Assembly (NCBI GenBank): GCA_012934845.2
Contig: WNNJ02003152.1
Span: forward strand, 62,001-126,000
Reading direction: 5' to 3'
DNA length: 64,000 bases
From: Pomphorhynchus laevis
Lineage: Eukaryota; Acanthocephala; Palaeacanthocephala; Echinorhynchida; Pomphorhynchidae
Shown one piece after another: positions 30,601 through 43,900 of this stretch (its first letter is position 1; every line of letters begins with the position of its first letter). Made by a program: the position numbers and the translations under genes. Under the pieces are notes generated by a model. It was given only the letters and a program-made list of their open reading frames with translations, made no database searches and had not been told where the DNA came from.

Positions 30601-30800
30601 AGTGTCCTTTCTTGCTGCACGTATGACAGGTAGCGTTGCGAGCAGGACAGTTACTCCGCACGTGGCGGTTTCGACCGCAAAAGTAGCATCGCTCTTGACT
30701 TTTGATTGCGGAACATTCTTGTTGTGTTTCCGAATCATCTCTGGGTAAATTTGTCAACTGCGGTGGATTAGCATAGTTAATCATAGATTCCATATTTTCA
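27665..30800 (-). mobile_element. Ty3/Gypsy-type pol fossil inserted in LINE A ORF1
   Basis: Reverse-strand remains in normal order: nucleocapsid zinc knuckles, aspartic protease, reverse transcriptase, RNase H and integrase with its C-terminal region (the last about 520 codons open, 27682-29262). Broken, about two to three breaks. No LTR is visible at either end and most of gag is absent, so this is a truncated copy. It interrupts LINE A, so it is younger than that LINE copy; moderate age. Confidence 0.85.
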
Positions 30801-30804
30801 GATT

Positions 30805-31250
30805 CCGTTCAACCTATTCAACAATCCACTTCTGTCACACATGCTCAAACCGTATCACCTATCAATAATTTACATCCTTCCGTCAAAATCATCTCCAGTA
30901 ACATCTCCGATCAACCGATTCAACACTCCACTCCTGTCACAATGCTCCAAACTATCTTAAATCTTCACTTAGCACCCCTGTCATTCCCACGTTTATCTGC
31001 TCTTCTGCTTCTACAAAATTATCTCCAGTACTCTCCGTTCAACCTATTCAACAATCCACTTCTGTCACACCTGCTCAAACCGTATCACCTATCAATAATT
31101 TACATCCTTCCGTCAAAATCATCTCCAGTCATCTCCGATCAACCGATTCAACACTACTCCTGTCATGCTCCAAACTATCTTAAATCTTCACTTAGCACCC
31201 CTGTCATTCCCACGTTTATCTGCTCTTCTGCCTCTACTACTATCAGGTCT
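30805..31250 (+). repeat. ~230-bp tandem duplication in LINE A ORF1
   Basis: CCGTTCAACCTATTCAACAA begins at 30805 and again at 31035; both units continue through 'CATTCCCACGTTTATCTGCT'. Internal 'CACTCCTGTCA' blocks repeat too. The LTR fossil's end coincides with the start of the first unit. Confidence 0.85.
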
Positions 31251-31796
31251 GTCCGTCCACCACTACGTAATTGTTTTCCTTCGCGCGATCGATGCATTAT
31301 CATATCTAATTTAAAGGTTTCCGGATCTGCTTATCCTCAATGTCGCCTCGATGATGATGTATCTGCTTTCAGGTCTATCCTATCAACCATTCTTCCTGAT
31401 AATAATCCATCCCTCTTCAATAATATCGCTCCTGTATCTTTGATCCGTTTAAACAAATTCACTAAATTCAATCATATCAGTCCTCCACTCCTAAAAATCG
31501 TTTTCCGACATAGTTCACATGCATCCTTGGTACTTTCCCAACGTTTTAAACTTCTTACCACTTCGTCTACTTGTCGTATCTTTCCTGACCGCTCCCCTTC
31601 TGATATTGCCCAGCTCAATTTAGCTCGCATTGAGAAACATCGACGTGAAACAAACGGCGAGTCATCCTTATCTATACGTCAAATCAATGGAAATTTTCAC
31701 GTTGTATACACAAGGCCAAAAATTCGATGGCGTCCCATCTCTCCCCCTTGTTTTCTTCGCAAGTCGATCTCGCTCCTAAGCATCTTTTCGTCTTAG
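30805..31796 (+). pseudogene. LINE A ORF1, 3' part
   Basis: Open frame 30942-31796 on the far side of the LTR fossil. The first ~140 codons are low-complexity and fall in a tandem duplication. From about 31290 it encodes the RRM-like core (RDRCIIISNLKVSGSAYPQ, LIRLNKFTKF, SPPLLKIVFRHSSHASLVL) and the 'DRSPSDIAQLNLARIEKHRR' C-terminal block, the counterpart of the LSPAERE block of LINEs B and D. It overlaps the ORF2 start by about 70 nt. Originally one gene with the 27200 part. Confidence 0.75.
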
Positions 31797-34628
31797 TCTA
31801 TTCAGCACTCGCTCCATTCTTCATAAAGCTGATATGCTTCTTGATATCTTCGATCAATTATCTATCGATATTTTCTGCATTACTGAGTCCTGGCACTTTG
31901 ACTCCGACGATCTTGCTATTCGTCGTCTATGTCGCTCTGATTGTTCATTAGTTAAATCAGCTCGTCCAATTGCCTCTCATACATCTACTGCTTTTAACCA
32001 TGGCGGTATTGTTGCCATTGCTCGTCACCCAATGTCTTTACGTAAAATTAATGTTAACATCCGTTACACCTCGTTCGAATTACTCATATGCAGATTATCA
32101 ACACATTTCCCTCGGGAACTTGTAATTGTATACCGTCCAGGTTCAGTTGCCCCCTCACGTATCTTCTTTAACGACCTTGCAGATCTTATGTCTAACTGTT
32201 CATTGTCATATACTCCTTCTTTTGTTCTCGGTGACTTTAACATTCGTCTTGATCGCCCGGCTGACTCTGACTCTATCACTTTAACTAATCTTTTTTCTGA
32301 TTTTAGCTTTAAATTACTTTCAACAAGCCCAACTCATATTCTCGGCGGTGCTCTCGACATCATTGCTGTCCCTAACTGCTTCAATGACTATACTTCCTTG
32401 TCAATTACTGATCCTGGTTTGTCCGATCATTTCCTTGTCACTCTTACTCTTACTCGTCCTCATCCTCCTTCTCCGCCTCCACCATTATCCACACCAAGTC
32501 GACCCTGGAAACTTCTCGATATCCCTATTCTCTGCACAGCCTTACTCAATTCTTCACTCTTTTCACTTCCTCTTAACTATCTCTCTCCCGATGATCTCTG
32601 CATTCTGTTTGATTCTGAACTTATGTCTATCATCAATAAACTTCTGCGTAGTCGACTCCGACGCTCTCAGCGCTTGCGCCATGCTCCCTGGTTCGATTCT
32701 GACTGTAGTCTTTCTAAGCGTCGACTCCGTCACTCTTTTTGTATGTATAAACGCTTTCTTAAACGTTCACCCAACTCACTCCCTCCAAATCTTCGTGATT
32801 CCTACTTTTCTCAACGCCGTTCATATCTCATTCTTTTACGTACTAAACGTACTCTCTTTTGGCGAAATAAACTCGAGTCATCTTCCAACTCTAAATCTCA
32901 TTGGAAAATATTAAACTCAATTCTTTCACGATCATCTACCCCTTGTAATATAAATCCTGATGAATTTTCTTCTTATCTACAAACTAAGCTATCTAATTTA
33001 CTTTCCCTACTACCCATAGCCCCCTTGTACCCACTCTTCTCTTTAAATACTTCCCTCCCAGAACTATTCCACCTTCTTCCCGTTTCGTCTGATGAAGTTT
33101 CTTCGGTTCTGCTGTCATTACCTAATAAAACCTCTCCTTCTGACCCAATTCCCACTCACTTGCTTAAAAATATCTGCTCCTCTATCTTACCCTTCCTAAC
33201 CACATTGTTCAACTCGTCCATCCGTAGCCGTACATTTCCTTCCATCTGGAAATGCGCCACTGTTCGTCCTCTCATCAAAAAGCAATCTCTCGACTCCTCA
33301 CTACCATCTTCGTACCGTCCAATCTCACTTCTCCCAACCCTCTCTAAACTCCTTGAGCGTCTCGTTCTCAAGCAAGTTAATACATATCTCTTTTCCTCTA
33401 ACTTGTTTCCTCCCTTCCAAGCCGCTTTTCGCTCTAATCACTCTACTGAAATTGCCTGTCTTAAAGTTTATAATGACTTACTCATCTCGCGCGATCATAA
33501 ATTATGTAGTGTCATAGTTTCTCTTGATCTATCGTCTGCTTTTGACATCGTCGATCACTCGATTCTTCTACATCGCCTTCGTCATGATTATGGCTTCTCT
33601 TTACCCACTGTATCATGGTTTTCTTCATATCTATCAAACCGTACATTTCGCGTATATTCTAACTCTTCTCTCTCCCATCCTTCATCCATCCCGACCGGTG
33701 TTCCACAAGGCTCCGTATTAGGCCCTATGCTTTTCTCTCTTCTTCTCGGTGACTTGTCTTCGATTTCTCATAAATTTAACTTCCATGTTATGCAATATGC
33801 TGATGACATTCTCATCTATGCTCACGCACCTGCTTATCGTATTCATGATCTTAGTGTTTCTGTTTCCAGCTGTCTTGTCTCAATTTCCAATCATCTTTCT
33901 TCCCTTCGCCTTTCTCTGAATCCTGATAAATCTAAAATTATGTGGATCATACCTGGACGCTCCGGCGTAGAACCTCCTTCCGTATCATTAAATTCTACAA
34001 TTCTTCCTATCGTTGATAATCTCGTTTTCCTAGGCTTTCATTTCGACAACCGACTTTCACTTAAACCTTTCGTTAGTGATAAAGTACGCTCATCTACCTT
34101 GATACTCCGCAATCTCCGTTAAGTTCGTAGATTGATCGATTTCCCTTCTTGTATGACTCTCATCTTCCCTTCTTTTCTCAAGACTTGATTAATGTCTTAG
34201 TCTATTTTTCAACTCACCTAAATCCACTCTTCTTCCTTTACAACGCATCATCAACGCTACCGTCCGAGTTCTCCTAAGTCTTCGTCGTTTTGATCATACA
34301 TCCCACTATCTTGTTTCTTTTGATTGGCCTACCATTTATTTTCGTGTTCAAATTCGTCTTCTTATCATTGCTTTTCGTCTTATAACTTCTCATACTCCTT
34401 CATTTCTCAACCTTCCTTTTCTCGACAATTCTCGTACTGTGAATTGTGCTCTGCGTTCTCGTAATTTCCTTCTTTTACATGTCTCAAACTACTCTACCTC
34501 TTTTGGCTTCCGCTCCTTTGTTGTGGCTGCTCCTCTCTTGTGGAATCAACTGCCTATTTATATCCGCCAATCAACATCTATGCTGTGCTTCAAACGCCAA
34601 ATCCAATTCCATTTCAACAATTAACTAA
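31727..34628 (+). pseudogene. LINE A ORF2: APE endonuclease and CR1/L2-type RT, damaged
   Basis: The ORF2 start is probably ATG 31727 (MASHLSPLFSS), matching MALHLPYVSSPLDS of the copy at 53345; a frameshift near 31785 moves the reading into the long frame 31834-34122. Endonuclease: FCITESWHFDSDDLAI, GGIVAIA, VLGDFNIRLDRP, LSDHFLVTL. RT: YRPISLLPTLSKLLERLV, FQAAFRSNHSTEIA, SLDLSSAFDIVDH, GVPQGSVLGPMLFSLLLGD, MQYADDILIYAHAP. A stop at 34120 is followed by frame changes before the C-terminal block (34439-34628, APLLWNQLPIYI). Four or so defects in total; not functional. Confidence 0.88.
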
Positions 34629-34670
34629 TTATCTGTGACTTTTGATGTTTTTTTTTGTTTGTTAGTGGTC

Positions 34671-34735
34671 ATGTAAGCGTGCATTTTGCACGCATTTGCC
34701 ACGTTAAATAAATTATTGTATTATTAAGGCTCTAT
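34671..34735 (+). other. LINE A 3'-terminal hairpin and tail
   Basis: GCGTGC-ATTTT-GCACGC (34677-34693), then ATTTGCCACGTTAAATAAAT and a short (ATT) run. Likely the structure recognised by the LINE's own RT. The same structure ends the copies at 8704, 17449 and 35878. Confidence 0.75.
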
Positions 34736-35912
34736 ATGGTGTTCTTATCTCCCTCGACTCTCATCTGCCTTCGACATCGTCGACAACTCCATCCTCCTTT
34801 CTCGCCTTCGTTGTGATCACGGCTTTTCTTCCTCCTCCATAGCATGACTTGCCTCATATCTATCCGCAGGTTCTTTTAGAGTCTGTTCAAATTCATCATC
34901 CTCTCCTCCCATCCCTATTTTCTGCGGGGTCCCACTATGTTCAGCCCTAGGATCCCTGCTGTTCTCTCTTCTACTCGGCGATCTCTCTCCGTTTATCAAA
35001 CGTTACTCCTTTAACTTCATGAAATACGCCGATGACATCCTCATATATGCTCATGCACCCGCCCATCGCATACACAATATCTGCATTTCTGCCTCGAACT
35101 GTCTTCTATCTACAAACGTCTCTCTCGTCTTCGTCTCGTTCTAAACCCAGACAAGTCTAAAATAATGTGGATCCTTCCCTGTCAACCAAACATATATCAT
35201 CTCCCTATATCTGTTGCATCATCAATCATCTCCGTAGTCCGAAATCTCACTTTCTTAGGATTCAATTTCGAAGATTGCATTTCCCTTAAACCCTTCGTCC
35301 TTGGCAAGGTCCGCTTGTCTAACTTAATTCTCCATTACATCTACCGTATTCGCCCCCTTATCGACATCCGTTCCTGTATGTCTCTTCTTTCATCGATTCT
35401 TTTCCCATAAATCGATTACTGCCTCAGCCTTTTAGCCAATTCTTTAAAATCCATCATCCTACCCCTACAAGGCATCATCAACTACGCCGTTCGAGTCCTC
35501 CTACGTCTCCGTCGCGTTTACCACACATCCACATATCTTGCTCAAATTTCCCATCCACATCTGCATACAACTCCGCCTTCTTCTTGTAACTTTTTGTCTC
35601 ATCGCTGTTGGTTCCCCATCGTTCATCAACCTTCCTTTCTTAGACGACACTTGCCCCACTTCTATATCACTGCGTTCCTGTAATTCCCTCTTACCCTACG
35701 TTTACAATTATTCTAACAACTACGGTCTCCGATCCTTTCTAGTCGCTGCTCCACTCGCATGGAATCAGCTTCCACTCGACGTCCGCCGCGCTCCCTCCTT
35801 TATTACATTCAAACGCCGCCTCCGTACCCACCTCTTCGACACAAGATCTAGATTTTTTCGTCATGGTTGTCATGTTAGCGTGCGCCAGCACGCATTTGTC
35901 ACGTAAAAATAT
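34736..35912 (+). mobile_element. LINE A copy, 5'-truncated
   Basis: The 3' half of ORF2 in several frames: remnants of the palm from about 34745, Y-A-D-D block near 35025, FLGFNFEDCISLKPFV (35165-35410) and the C-terminal AAPLAWNQLPLDV block (35538-35906). Ends with hairpin GCGTGC-GCCA-GCACGC (35878-35893). It inserted directly at the tail of the preceding LINE A, so the two lie head to tail. Several frameshifts and stops. Confidence 0.85.
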
Positions 35913-36329
35913 TTTTTTAAAAAGTAACATCCAATAGAGAAGTTTTGCATTATTTTTGGGTGAAATGTAATTCGACATGCGCTCACACCGAAACCGCGGT
36001 AAATGTACTCAAATATCTATATAGAGTATGTTTAAACGAATACGCCCTGTTTGGCTTCATCTGATGGATAGATATAACAACATATAAAAATGATGAAACA
36101 GAATTATACGTTTTAAATTGCTGAGTGAATAAGTATTTATATATATTGGCTTAACTGGACCCACATGTCCATTCACATTACGCGTGTAGTTCTCTAAATG
36201 AATCAGAATAGAATCGTAAAATGTGTATAAATCCAAAATATTAAAAGCAACTAGTTGTAATAGAAATTGTCTTAATAATCTTCTGAGTGCACGTGATGCG
36301 TTGTTGATGCGTCAACTTTAAAGTCGTAA
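35913..36329. other. No recognised gene
   Basis: AT-rich, no supported feature. Confidence 0.45.
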
Positions 36330-36770
36330 ATATTATTCTCATCGATTTTAAGCGCGCATTTGATCGATTTCCTTTTAATTACCTCGAGATACTATGTAAC
36401 CATGTAGATTAGTATATCCGAGGGGGAATCGGTAATTTTCTTGCTAATTGAAAATTTTATTTTAGATCACGTGGATCAATATATCGAAATATGTGCCGTG
36501 GTGTACCACATGGTACAGTACTTAAAATGTTGAATTTTAAGATATTTCTAAATTAGCTTTTACGTAATTTTTAATGTAACCACATTGCCTATGCAGATGA
36601 CTTAAAAATATGGACTGATCTCAGCTGGTATGATGATTGCTGCTTCTTTTAAAATTATTTAGATACGATTAATAGATGGAGTACATTTACTGGCTTCATT
36701 GTCAACTCTAGTAAATGTTCTCTGATGATATTAAGTAAATGCATGAGAGACTTTTGATACACCATTTGTA
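36330..36770 (+). pseudogene. Very old LINE RT relic
   Basis: Frames on the plus strand show eroded RT blocks in the right order: IDFKRAFDRFPF (near 36338), CRGVPHGTV (near 36495), HIAYADDLKIWTDL (near 36585) and TGFIVNSSKCSL (near 36690). Many stops and frame changes. Spacing fits a Jockey/CR1-like palm. Confidence 0.6.
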
Positions 36771-36854
36771 CTAATGTTAGCACAAATGTTAACACATTAG
36801 GGGATATTACATTCTATTAAATGCAGAAGTCTTCTAGACGGCCACATAATTCGT

Positions 36855-37725
36855 TACTCTATTGATGTATCAATAAAATGTAATGTGTGTTATTGGTTTG
36901 CATCATACAATGGATTTTTAGCCTTTTTAATTAAATTGTGCTTATTGTTGTTCAACTATACCTGATAGTTCCTGGATATTTAAAAATTTAAATACAGATC
37001 AAGATGGATACATTTCTAACAAATGCTAAAATTATGGGATGCTACTTTCTATTGAATGCAGAAAGAATATCCTAGATGGTTACCTACCACGCCACTCTAT
37101 TCTTATTATGTATACAGGGCTTTGACCGAAAAGGCCGTTCTGCCCGCTCATTGTACAACAAAACACAAAAAAATATCAGTAACAAGCAATCCAAGGATAA
37201 AGTTTTCTAATGTTGTCTCGATCCGCATGGATTATCCAACTGTTGACCAAATCCTTGAATTGTCTTAGTGATGATGCAGCCACGTTGATATGTGATAAAC
37301 AGAGAACCACAACTTTAACGCTCTGCATGACAATCGCGATACCATTGTGAATCTTCCGATTTGCCTTGTGTGCAACATGAGTTAATGACCCTTGTGACTT
37401 TGTCGGACATTCATTTCAACGCAGGCGCTTAGATATCAATTCCCTTAACTATATTCCACATCGCGAGTAGATCTAGAACGAATAGTCTTGTTTGTACTGA
37501 CATCATACCCATCAAAGTTAATCGATTATTATAACTCATCCTTTCACCTCCTCGAATGAGTTTGCTGCCAATACGTAGAATTTTCTCTAGGTCTCTCATT
37601 TCGTCAGTCGTGGAAGGAAACGAAGCTTGGATGACTCTATTGATGTATTAATAAAAAATAATTTTTATTGGTTAGCATCATACAATGGATTTTTAGCCTC
37701 TTTAATTAAATTGTGCTTATTGTTG
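36855..37725 (+). repeat. ~100-bp direct repeats
   Basis: 36855-36955 and 37625-37725 share ACTCTATTGATGTATYAATA, a YATTGGTTWGCATCATACAA block and 'TTTTTAATTAAATTGTGCTT' with about 90% identity. Nothing coding is recognised between them; the 70-codon frame at 37056 has no recognisable motif. Confidence 0.75.
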
Positions 37726-37969
37726 ATAAAAATGTTTTGTAGCATTACGATGTTGATTGAGGATTTTGAAAAGTTTAGTACTCCAATCCACTTTTTAATA
37801 AAAATTTTCACTCTTAAAAATTGTCTTTTATAAAATATTTATGGAATTTATAATCTGAACGGCCTGCTGTGTTTAAGGTTGATTTAAATTTTATTAACAA
37901 CTCGAATACTCTTTTCTAAAGTTTATGATTTCGTCTAACGCACAGCATATTTTTCTTTACAGAAAATTG
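37726..37969. other. No recognised gene
   Basis: AT-rich, no supported feature. Confidence 0.4.
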
Positions 37970-40900
37970 TAGTGGAACTGTTTGATCTCAATTACCGCAA
38001 TCACCAGCTAGTAACGGACTGTTGCTGTAGTAACGGCGTTCTTTAAACCTTCTGTAGGTGTAAACAATGATTGTAACTGTGATTGTATTGTTTGCGTTTT
38101 CGTTTGCTTTATAAGCGACTTATTTTGCTAGAAGGTGATCAGTTTCAGTTTTCAGTTTTTTGGTGTTACAGTTTGTCACTCTATTGTTTGTGAGCTACTG
38201 TATTGTAGCTTTGCTTATTGCAAATTTACGACTATCCTGATCAATATCCCGGCTATCACAGCTGTCATTCATAACAAAGCTTCCTGCTTTTTTATAGTGT
38301 GACTACTTCCCTACAATGATTCTTTCAAAAAAACAGATAATGGAGAGGGGAACGCCTCCTCCTCTCCAATAGTCTAAAGGTGAGTTTTTTTGTGATTCTC
38401 ATAAGATATCACACCCTATCAAAAGATAAAATTTTCTGATTAAAATTATTTTCAAATGTTGAAAGTAAAAAAATGCTTACAAAAGCATAGAGTATGGTGC
38501 TCAAAATATAAACAGAATGAGATTTTATTTAAGTTTGTCAAGAACAATGGCTTTTTCTCTAAGATAGCCTTTGTGAACGGAATATTAAAAATGAATACTT
38601 AAAATTGTCTCACTTCAACTATCGGGATGCTAACGAGCATCCTGAATCACGACACTGTAGAAAAGACAAAGGATCTATGTGAGAAATTTCAATTTGTACA
38701 ACCCTGCAGGGATAAGGGCTTCGATGACAAGTCGATAATTATCAGGGTGAAAGCTCAAAATTACATTCGCTCAAAGAGAATCGTCCTGGTTTAGGGCGGC
38801 AAGAGTTAAACCTCATAATATTTGATAATGAGCTATCAGGATACACATTTCCCCAGTGCTATAACTGTCAGCAATGGGGACATTTCTCATCAATATGTCA
38901 TGCAAACACGGTTCATGTCCATTGCTCAGGAGCACACTCATCCGTCTCTTGTCAGTCCAAATCAACAATGAAATGCGGTAATTGTGAAGGTCACCATAAA
39001 GCCTATAGTCACACTCGCTCGGCCTTTAACATTTATATTAAATCCAACAACTTCATTCCCAATTCACTGTTTAATCGTACTTCCTTTGCATCCATTGCTC
39101 TTAAACAGACTGATGCTACTCCAATTAGGAATCTCAGTTCTACATTGAGCGACACTGCCTGACGTATTAATGACCTTGAAAATAAATTCAAGGAACAACA
39201 TAATCTAATAGAAACGCTCATTAATACAATATAGAACCTTACCGACAAACTAACTAACTAGACGTATACGAACAAACTATCAAATACAGAAGCAAATGTT
39301 ATCTCATGGATTCAACTAATAATATATTGGACAATATACCTTTATATAATGTATCACATGATTTCGTCGTCTCAAATGAATCCAATAATTTGAATATGCC
39401 CGTATCTGTGATTACTGTACATAAACAAGATCAAGATTTACTGAAACACAAACACACGAAAAGTTTAAAATATCTAGGAGTATGCTTAGATAGCATGGCC
39501 TCGATCAACCTAATGACAAACAATCAAAATCTGTTATATAAATGTTTATAGAATTGTGTTTCAACAAAAAATTTTGACTCCTTACTTTCGATTGAATCTC
39601 CTGATGTTATCTTACTTCAAGAGGCTCGTTCTGCGCCTGCATTAGATCCCAACTTCTCTAATTCGCGGTTGAAATTTAATATACTAGAAACATGGGGTTT
39701 GGCATTAAGAATATCTGCGTTGATACTCAATCAAATACTTACCATCGTTTATCTATACATCTAAGGCGGTGCCCGGAAAAATATAAAATTCAAAGATTTA
39801 GTGTTGATCGGTTTGAGAAACATCCAGGCTATGAACCCTTCGAGAATCGGTTGTATTAATGCTGCTACAGTAGGACGTCCAAAGGCACCAACTTTTTACG
39901 GTAGAAAACGTGCATCGTATTTAGACATAGCTATCATTAATTCGAAATGCTTTAGATACGGTCTAGAATACATAAAGAATGTTGATCCCATGGTGCACAA
40001 TTGCGGTCATCATGCAGTCTTCTGGTCTAATAAACCTAACAACGTCTATAAACAGCGTTTGGCTCTAAAATTAGTGAACAATTATATATTTAACAAGGCA
40101 CTCCTGAATTTTCTAAGATCCCAGAAATCAGCCATTGATACGAAATCGATATCTGATTTCATTTGGAGCGAGAGTAAAACGTTCTATAAATTCTTGCCTA
40201 TTCTTCCTAAACATTCAAGGAAAATGTTGGCTTTGAAACGTTCACTTTGGAAAGCTAAATGCTCGAACAGTTTAAGTGAAGCAGATGCTATCTTGATGAA
40301 GATATTCAAGCTAAAAGATCTAATAAGAGCAACCGTATGATGTCATTGGCTCACGATTTTAAGCAATGGTGGAATTGCGTAAGGGTTCGGGTTTTGGTTG
40401 CTGGGAATCGAGAGCTAAAGGTTGAATTAACAAAGATGGAAGAGATAAAGTATGGGATTCTATTTTAAAACAACACACTAAAAATTTAGATAGACTGACT
40501 TCAAGTTTCCCCTCATATTACTCCCTTTTGCACAAGTGGGTTCATCCCAATTAGATATACCCAGAGATGACATTTGAAAAGCATGGCCGCCATTGCATAA
40601 ACTTTTAACAAATGGGTCTCTATGCCCACTGATGCGATCAAACTGATTAATCCAACTAATAGATAATTGATCGCTCAGATCATGGTTAACCGACCCTCTA
40701 GTGAATGGCTGCAGCTCGGTGAAGGTAGCATTATCTTTATACCGAAGGTGAAAAATATTTTTCCAATTCCAAAGGGTTGAGGCCAATTACTATCTCTAAT
40801 AGTATACTAATGACTTATGAGCGGACACTTGCCCTAAGCTCTTAGAATTTTGCACATCTAATCAGATATTTCCTACTAATAACTTTGGTTTTCAGCCTAT

Positions 40901-43900
40901 GAAAGATGCAACAAAAGCTGTTAGATGAATCCAAGAATATACCACTAAACACATACTAGGTAAAATTATTTACTCTTTTGACTTGGCCGCGGCTTTTGAT
41001 AATATTAGTCATAAATCCATCTTCGATGCGCTACGTCGTTTTAATGTTCCTTATCCCTTACATGACAGATTGATCACATGTTTATTATGCCCATACGCTA
41101 AACCTCAAGGACATGATACTCCCTTTAAATTTCTTGGCAGAGGGGTACCACAAGGTTCGCCTATTAAAAATATTTATATCACCATATTTGCCGATGATAT
41201 CTCCATATGCTTCAGACGGTTCACCAATGCTAGGAAAAAGGTGATGATTGTTCATAGAACCATTAAATGCATTGAGCAGAGAGCAAAAGACATTGGGTTG
41301 TGTCTCAATAAAAAGAAATGCAAGTACATTTTCTACATATTCAGAAGATTGAAAGCCTTGTCGAATATTAATTGGACAGGAACCAAGGAACAAAGATATC
41401 TAAGAATCTTAGATAGTTACATATCGAAAATTTTTTACCAATCAAAGATCTATCTCTAGCTAAGTTATTTATAAAAGGGCCATCTATTGCACGCAAAGCA
41501 ATTCCATGGTTAGCATCCAGAGACGAAACAGTTAATATCGCTAAGGACTTTTGTTGGTTGATGCTCTAAACATTAGAACATTATTCCAGACAGAGATTAA
41601 ATGATGGATTGACGAAAGAATTTTAGTAGAATAGCATTCACATGTTCATTTCGGTACATTCCATTGATGGCATTCTGTCAGTATGTCAAGAAATTTTTTT
41701 TCTTATTTTTGATTATCGGGAGCTAAACAAGTACATTAATTGCCACATCGCGAATGATGTTCATATATGAAGAGACAATTAGGAAGTGGAGGAAAATAAC
41801 TGGGGTTGTGAAATTGGTTGATTTGAAAATAGCATACCTTCAAGCGGCGATAAGCGACTGTGGCAATATCAACTTGTGAACTACAATGGCAAGACTTACT
41901 GCTTAACACGTTTAGGATTTGGTATCAGTTGCGCTTTACGAATAATGATGCAAAAATTTAAACACGCTCTTTTTAAAGACCATGTTATGAAGTGTGATAC
42001 TGATGCACATAGATTACGTTATTTTTGACGAAGGTCTTGTTAGTGCAGAAAAGATAGTTAAGCATTTGGAACAATTTGGGTTAAAAGCTAAAACACTGTA
42101 GAATATTGAAGGAGCTCTCGTGTTGATAATGAATATAAGAAAATATACAAATGGACGTCTTGAGTTCACACGAGGTTCCCCAATAAACATGGATGAATCC
42201 TTGTTTGGCAATTCGACTCGCCACCTACTCTATTATCCATGTGGTAAACTTGTGGGTCATTATCCGGTAGCAAGTTGGCTAAGATTATTATGTAGCTATA
42301 TAAAACGAAATACCACTGACATATAATGGGATGAAATAGTCCCAAATGAAACACTTGATTACTTGAAATTGATATTGGATAAAGTTGCAAATGATGATCC
42401 TGTTAGGGGTCATGAATGACAAATGTCGGTAACAGTACCATTGTATGGTATGACGCAAGCAATGTTGCGATGGGTGTATGCCTTGAAGTGAACGGGCAAA
42501 TTGTTGTAAACGCTACCTGGTCAAGGAAAAATCAGATGCATTACCATAAATGTAGCGGAATTAGATGCGGTTATTCGGAGGATAAATTTTGCCATCAAGT
42601 AGGGCTAAAAGAAAGTCCGAGTGTTAACTGATTCGCGGACGGTATTACATTGGCTGCAAATAACTGAGTCAGGATTGTGTTGACTTCGGACAAGAGTAGC
42701 TGCAGAAATTTTAATCAGAAGAATACTTAGTATTATCATCAATACTCAGCGAGACAAAAATTAAAATTGAATGGGATTATGTGTCGTCAGCTCAGAATAA
42801 AGCAGATGTGTTGACGGGGTTGAAGATTTCGCTTCATGATGCGGCTTCAGTCGCCGGGAGACTAATCAGACTATCCAAATTAGTCTTAACCTTCATGAGT
42901 TGAACTGTATGCATTGTTTTGGAGTGAATCGTACATATGCACTTGCCAAAATGGTCTACATCAACGTCACGCTAGAAGAAACTAATGAGGTAGTGAAAAA
43001 CTACATCAAATGACATTCTATTGATCATGCCCCAATTTGTTTTCCTTACCAGAGTGTGTATATTTAGAAGTGTATGGACGAGATTGACAATTGATTTACC
43101 CATTTTGATCATGACGTATATCTTACTGTGATAGACTGTGGGCCTAGTCGGTACGCCATTTGAGTGAGGTCAAAGGACGAATCAGCCATTAATATATGTA
43201 GTGCGCTTCTTTAAATTATACTTGCTCATGGACTTCCTGAAGAAATACTACAGATCCGTGTTTAATCGGTGCCAAATAAAAGAGTTCTGTAAGAAATGGG
43301 AATTCAAATGAGATGAGGACGGCTTCTAGGCATTAAGGTAATGGGGTAATAGAACGTAATCATCGAACGATAAAAATGATCGTAACTCGATGCAGATGCA
43401 AACCTGTCGAATCAGTGTTCTGGTACAACTTGTCATCAAGAAGTTCATCGGATTAAACTGATTCGCCTACCGGAGTGAAGTTTACTTACAACTGGCGACA
43501 TCCGTCAAGTATCACACGAGACAATGATTGAATCTTGTTACAAGATCAGTGAAATGGTCTAAAAAAATCTGCAAGTTGGACATGTACATCGAAGTGGAGC
43601 AAAAGTATAGTTAAAGTAATTCTGTTTGAATTTACTATCGAGGTGGATAGTGTTCCACGCCATATGCTTCATGTTTGTCATATTATAGAGAAAAAAATGT
43701 TCTGAGACGACAGGAAATTGTGAACATTACCACTGGAATGATAAGGAAGTTATTCATCTCGAAAGCGACTATCATCATACCAAACAAAACAGCGAATCCG
43801 AGTGCGAACAAAACACATTACGGATAAGTAACATATTAAGACGAAGACGTTTGCATCTAAACGATTACCAATGTTAATAGTAAGTTGATATCACGAGGGA

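Larger units (their letters stand above)
26745..34735 (+). mobile_element. LINE A, nearly full length, interrupted by an LTR fossil
   Basis: Leader with a 17-bp tandem array, ORF1 in two parts (27200-27664 and 30805-31796) separated by a reverse-strand LTR-element fossil, ORF2 (31727-34628, damaged), and a 3' end with the hairpin tail and TTAAATAAATTATTGTATTATT. CR1/L2-type by RT motifs. The most complete copy of the lineage that is also present at 6860, 17405, 26545, 34736 and 50440. Confidence 0.85.

Noticed and set aside
32348-32914. 188-codon plus-strand frame
   Set aside because: Out-of-frame shadow of LINE A ORF2; hydrophobic composition is an artefact of the pyrimidine-rich strand.
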